This document shows positions 6,738-9,456 of a DNA stretch of 9,456 bases, piece by piece (within the stretch, counting starts at the first letter, position 1; the number at the start of each line of letters is the position of its first letter). Position numbers and translations under genes: made by a program. The DNA comes from Coriobacteriaceae bacterium (GTDB lineage: Bacteria > Actinomycetota > Coriobacteriia > Coriobacteriales > UMGS124), in contig JAHZHK010000078.1 in assembly GCA_019420325.1 (NCBI GenBank), positions 4,112 through 13,567 of the forward strand, read 5' to 3'. The notes under the pieces were generated by a model. It was not told where the DNA came from. It did no database searches and saw only the letters and a program-made list of their open reading frames with translations.

Positions 6738-6744
6738 GGGGAGG
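6738..6744 (+). promoter_or_regulatory. Ribosome binding site of the winged-helix-like gene
   Basis: GGGGAGG ends eight bases before the ATG at 6753. This selects that ATG over the in-frame GTG at 6714, which has no such site and would make the SD part of the coding sequence. Confidence 0.65.
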
Positions 6745-6752
6745 AGAGACGG

Positions 6753-7553
6753 ATGAGGGACAACAACGACATGGCGCATGCGGCGCAGTTCGATCGGGCA
6801 CAGGAGGACGAGGTCGCCGAGTCATGTGTGCGGCCTGTTGCAGGTGTTTGCACGCCCGAGGAAGCAGTCGCGGCCCTGCGCGCTCGTCTTGCAGCCAATC
6901 ACGCCAACACGCTCGCATACGTCGCTTGCCTCAAAGCTTGTGCTGGCAACCAGCGTCCGTATCGCGAGGTTGAGGAGGAACTTCTCTCTTCGCCCGCATT
7001 TGACATTTCGATGCAGACGCCGCACACGTTGTTGGGTTTTTTGATTGCCGACGGAGGCATTGAAAAAATTGAGGTTGAGCTTGAAGCTGAGGCTCAGGTT
7101 CAAGCTCAGGAGGAGCGCAATCTCGAGGCGGCTTCTCCTGATGCGGCCCCTTCTCCATCTGATGCTTGCGTCAAAGAAGACGTTATGCCTGCTGTTGCTG
7201 GTGAAACCGGCGGCCCTGATAAGCCTGTCGACTACCTTTTGCGTACCACGAAGCAAGGCGAGGCGATTCTAGCTGAGTTTGATAGCGTCGCTCGTTTTGA
7301 GCGACTTCTGTCGGATGAGCCTGAAGGTTACCTCGAGGCTTATCTCATTGTTCTTGACGCATGTGCCGACGAGGGCGCGAGCCTGAAGGCGGTGGAGGCC
7401 GCCCTTGCGGGACACCCGGCTCTCACCAATCCCAAGCGCGTGTATGCGGGTTACTTCATCTCAAAGCTCGAGCATGTGGGTGCCATCGCCTGGACAGATG
7501 CCTGGCGCATCACGGAAGACGGCAAGCGCATTGTCGCTGCACTTTCTGCATAG
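6753..7553 (+). CDS. Hypothetical protein with two tandem winged-helix-like repeats
   Basis: This is a 266-residue protein that I do not recognise as a named family. It consists of two diverged copies of one unit. Copy 1 (about 35-107) runs ALRARLAANHANTLAYVACL, then KACAGNQRPYREVEEELLSS, then TLLGFLIADGGIEKI. Copy 2 (about 178-262) runs RFERLLSDEPEGYLEAYLIV, then LDACADEG, VEAALAGHPAL, AGYFISKLEHVGAIAW and WRITEDGKRIVAAL. The last segment of copy 2 looks like the beta-wing and final helix of a winged-helix fold (W-x-IT-x-x-GK). A matching segment, YLLRTTKQGEAIL (161-173), completes copy 1 but is separated from it by an acidic, Ala/Pro-rich stretch (about 108-158), as if the linker were inserted in the first wing. 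No signal peptide or membrane helix is seen. The gene precedes the molybdoenzyme by about 100 bp on the same strand, so a role in its regulation or maturation is possible but unproven. The second half favours GCT, GTT and CTT codons more than its neighbours do. Confidence 0.8.
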   Translation: MRDNNDMAHAAQFDRAQEDEVAESCVRPVAGVCTPEEAVAALRARLAANHANTLAYVACLKACAGNQRPYREVEEELLSSPAFDISMQTPHTLLGFLIADGGIEKIEVELEAEAQVQAQEERNLEAASPDAAPSPSDACVKEDVMPAVAGETGGPDKPVDYLLRTTKQGEAILAEFDSVARFERLLSDEPEGYLEAYLIVLDACADEGASLKAVEAALAGHPALTNPKRVYAGYFISKLEHVGAIAWTDAWRITEDGKRIVAALSA

Positions 7554-7554
7554 C

Positions 7555-7576
7555 GCCACAGAGTGGCTTGTTTTTT
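7555..7576 (+). terminator. Weak intrinsic terminator after the winged-helix-like gene
   Basis: GCCAC (7555-7559), loop AGA, GTGGC (7563-7567), then TTGTTTTTT to 7576. The stem is only five base pairs but mostly GC, starts just after the stop codon and is followed by a good T-run. It would separate this gene, at least partly, from the downstream molybdoenzyme. Confidence 0.5.
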
Positions 7577-7580
7577 GGTT

Positions 7581-7604
7581 TCAATCGCGCACGGTGCGCG
7601 TTGA
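7581..7604. other. Hairpin upstream of the molybdoenzyme gene
   Basis: TCAA, a bulged T, then CGCGCA (to 7591), loop CGG, TGCGCG, TTGA gives ten base pairs with one bulge. A second, weaker inverted repeat follows: ACGCCC at 7607-7612 with GGGCGT at 7624-7629. Neither is followed by a T-run. They lie in the leader before the gene's ribosome binding sites and could be a protein operator or an mRNA structure. Confidence 0.45.
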
Positions 7605-7662
7605 ACACGCCCCGCTTTAGGTAGGGCGTCATAGAAGAGAGGAAGGACACAACATGTTCGAG

Positions 7663-7670
7663 AAGGAGGT
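7663..7670 (+). promoter_or_regulatory. Shine-Dalgarno site favouring the start at 7675
   Basis: AAGGAGGT is a full match to the anti-Shine-Dalgarno core, with GGAGG five bases before the ATG at 7675. The in-frame ATG at 7654 also has an acceptable site (GGAAGGA, 7641-7647), which leaves the start slightly open. Confidence 0.6.
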
Positions 7671-7674
7671 CACG

Positions 7675-9456
7675 ATGGAGAAGACCACGATGTCGCGTCG
7701 TACGTTCACCAAGTGTGCCGCGGCGCTTGGTGCCGTTGCCGCCCTGGGTATGGGCGTGTCTAGCGACCTGGTCAAGGCCGACCCCGCCCGTGCCGAGGAG
7801 GCCGACGAGGAGCAGATCATCAAGACGTCGTGCCGCGCATGCATCGCAAGCTGCGCTGTGCTCGCCCACGTCAAGAACGGCCGCGTCATTCGCATCGAGG
7901 GCAACCCTGAGAGCCCGATGAGCATGGGCGGCGTGTGCGCCAAGGGTATGGCCGGCATTCAGGCCCTCTATCATCCCAACCGCAACAAGTACCCCATGCG
8001 TCGCGTGGGTGAGCGTGGCGGCAACGACTGGGAGCGCATCTCTTGGGATGAGGCCCTGACCGATATCGCTACTCGCATTAACGAGGTTTCTGACAAGTAC
8101 GGCTCCGAGGCCATTTCGGTTTCCACCGGCGGTGGCGGCAACCCCCACTTCTCCAACGTCAAGCGCTTTGGCGAGGCCATCAATACCCCCAACGTTTGGG
8201 AGCCTGGCTGCGCTCAGTGCTACCTGCCCCGTATGGGTGCCTCGCTTCTTGCTTATGGCGCAGGCAAGCCCAACAACCTCTCGTTCTCTGACTCCAACGG
8301 CTGGGACTACTATTACACCGACTCCGCCGTCACGAGCCTGGTTCTGTGGGGCACCGACCCCTCGAACTCCTCCGTCGCAACTGGCGGTCGCGCCCTCACC
8401 GAGCTGCGCAATCGTCCCCAGGGCCTCAAGACGGTCGTCATTGACCCGCGTTTCACGATGGATGCCGCCAAGGCCGATGTGTGGCTTCCCATTCGCCCTG
8501 GTACCGATGCCGCCCTGCTGATGGCCTGGACCAAGTGGATTCTCGACAACGAGAAGTATGACGCTGAGTTCTGCCGCACCTGGACCAACATGCCCTACCT
8601 CATCAACCCTGAGACGCGCCTGACGCTCAAGGCGACCGAGGCCGGCCTCGAGGGTTCCGACACCGACTATGTCGTGTGGGATTCCGAGAAGAACGAGCCC
8701 GTCGTTGTCGAGTACCCCATGAACGAGGGCGTCGTGCCTGCGCTTTTCGGTGAGTACGAGGTCAACGGCATGAGCTGCAAGACCGGCGGCCAGCTGCTCG
8801 CCGAGTCTGTCGAGGAGTTCACGCTCGATAAGGCCGCTGAGATCTGCTGGCTCGATGCCGACCAGATCGAGAAGGCGCTTGAGATTTACACCGATCCCGA
8901 GGGTCAGTCTGGCATCCTCCAGGGCGTGGCCATCGACCAGTATGCCCAGTCGCAGCAGTGCGCTCTGGCCGCTCTCAACCTCGAGTTCCTCATGGGCAAT
9001 GTCGAGAAGCCTGGCACGATGCTCCAGCGCTTCAAGAACGCCCCCTGCCGTGACCAGCTTGGCAACACGCCGCGCCTCCTCTCCACCGAGAAGGTCATGA
9101 AGCGCTGCGGTTACGTTGAGCACAAGGGCCTCATGTGCTGGGATATGGCCTTCATCCCCGACGTGTTCAAGGCCATGAAGGACGGCGACCCCTATCAGAT
9201 CCATATGTGGATCGAGCGTTCCGGCAACAAGCACGTCGTCCTGGGCAACTCCAGCTGCCTGGACGAGGTCGTGCCTAACCTCGACTTTGTGCTGCACATC
9301 TACATGTACCCCACGGCATTCTCCGTGCTGTGCGCCGACATGCTGCTGCCCTGCACCGAGTGGCTCGAGACCAACCTCACCATTCCGCAGCTCAACACCA
9401 TCGTTATGCGTCAGGCGTGCACCCACCTTTTCGAGACCGTCGAGGAGGGCATCATC
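7675..9456 (+). CDS. Tat-exported molybdopterin oxidoreductase, DMSO reductase superfamily catalytic subunit (3' partial)
   Basis: The frame is open to the window end (594 codons; the family usually has about 750-1000), so the C-terminus is missing. The N-terminus carries a twin-arginine signal, SRRTFTK at 7-13, then a hydrophobic AAALGAVAALGMG stretch, so the folded enzyme should be exported. A [4Fe-4S] binding pattern follows: C53-x2-C56-x3-C60-x27-C88. The candidate molybdenum ligand region reads NVWEPGCAQCYLPR, with C179 and C182. Molybdopterin-binding signatures follow: LVLWGTDPSNSS (from about 222), VVIDPRFT (from 254), IRPGTD (273-278) and LLPCTEW (557-563). The exact substrate cannot be read; phs/psr-like, acetylene-hydratase-like and catechol-dehydroxylase-like enzymes are all possible, the last being frequent in Eggerthellaceae. 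ATG 7675 is preferred because AAGGAGGT precedes it; ATG 7654 adds seven residues and also has an SD. An iron-sulfur subunit and membrane anchor may lie downstream, outside the window. Confidence 0.93.
   Translation, partial: MEKTTMSRRTFTKCAAALGAVAALGMGVSSDLVKADPARAEEADEEQIIKTSCRACIASCAVLAHVKNGRVIRIEGNPESPMSMGGVCAKGMAGIQALYHPNRNKYPMRRVGERGGNDWERISWDEALTDIATRINEVSDKYGSEAISVSTGGGGNPHFSNVKRFGEAINTPNVWEPGCAQCYLPRMGASLLAYGAGKPNNLSFSDSNGWDYYYTDSAVTSLVLWGTDPSNSSVATGGRALTELRNRPQGLKTVVIDPRFTMDAAKADVWLPIRPGTDAALLMAWTKWILDNEKYDAEFCRTWTNMPYLINPETRLTLKATEAGLEGSDTDYVVWDSEKNEPVVVEYPMNEGVVPALFGEYEVNGMSCKTGGQLLAESVEEFTLDKAAEICWLDADQIEKALEIYTDPEGQSGILQGVAIDQYAQSQQCALAALNLEFLMGNVEKPGTMLQRFKNAPCRDQLGNTPRLLSTEKVMKRCGYVEHKGLMCWDMAFIPDVFKAMKDGDPYQIHMWIERSGNKHVVLGNSSCLDEVVPNLDFVLHIYMYPTAFSVLCADMLLPCTEWLETNLTIPQLNTIVMRQACTHLFETVEEGII

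Larger units (their letters stand above)
6387..6752. other. Divergent intergenic region between the MFS gene and the winged-helix-like gene
   Basis: I support no coding gene in this 366-bp stretch. It holds the RBS of the MFS gene, a 12-bp direct repeat TGCCATGTGCGC (6381-6392, overlapping the MFS start, and 6441-6452, exactly 60 bp away), a strong dyad at 6574-6611, a related short palindrome at 6635-6646, and the RBS of the gene at 6753. An A/T-rich TATATT at 6672-6677 could be a -10 box for the rightward gene, but its -35 match is poor. I could not place a convincing promoter for the MFS gene. Confidence 0.6.

Noticed and set aside
7067..7110. GAG/CTT/GCT-rich low-complexity stretch considered as a DNA repeat
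   Set aside because: It encodes the acidic Glu/Ala/Gln linker of the winged-helix-like protein, and no regular repeat unit could be defined.
7510..9426. A 638-codon open frame on the minus strand opposite the molybdoenzyme
   Set aside because: The plus strand carries clear Tat, Fe-S and molybdopterin motifs throughout. The minus frame is rich in His, Ala, Gly, Val and Leu with no domain logic, as expected opposite GC-rich codons.

Overview
The window is GC-rich, densely coded bacterial DNA. Several traits point to the class Coriobacteriia, most likely family Eggerthellaceae: a membrane-anchored LuxR-type regulator, a Tat-exported molybdopterin (DMSO reductase superfamily) enzyme, and an orphan Moco-dimerisation-like domain. 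This assignment is inferred from gene content; no marker gene is present. No rRNA, tRNA, CRISPR array or insertion sequence was seen.

Layout. (1) Positions 3-668 (+) hold the 3' part of a membrane LuxR-family regulator. (2) Positions 675-965 (-) hold a 96-residue stand-alone protein that looks like the Ig-like dimerisation domain of sulfite-oxidase-type molybdoenzymes; it converges on the LuxR gene. (3) Positions 1070-4230 (+) are a copper-homeostasis unit: a promoter with a CsoR-type operator over its start region, csoR, the Cu(+)-exporting P-type ATPase copA (its GTG start abuts the csoR stop), and after 128 bp a CopZ-like chaperone. (4) Positions 4366-4463 form a large nested inverted repeat between convergent genes, probably a bidirectional terminator. 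(5) Positions 4485-6386 (-) encode a DHA2/EmrB-like MFS exporter fused to a C-terminal CBS-domain pair. (6) Positions 6387-6752 are a 366-bp divergent intergenic region with a perfect 13-bp-arm dyad and related CCAAC/TTGG elements. (7) Positions 6753-7553 (+) encode an unrecognised protein built from two diverged copies of a winged-helix-like unit. (8) After a short spacer with hairpins, position 7675 to the window end (+) holds the first 594 codons of a Tat-exported, Fe-S-containing molybdopterin oxidoreductase, which continues outside the window.

How the parts work together. The copper genes form a self-contained sense-and-export circuit: CsoR would release its operator when it binds Cu(I), CopZ would carry Cu(I), and CopA would pump it out. 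The flanking genes suggest an accessory respiratory neighbourhood typical of Eggerthellaceae, where membrane LuxR regulators and secreted molybdoenzymes are common. The least conventional items are the cysteine-rich tail of CsoR, the MFS-CBS fusion, the orphan Moco-dimerisation domain, the duplicated winged-helix-like protein beside the molybdoenzyme, and the two large inverted repeats. I see no clear sign of a wholly new multi-gene system.
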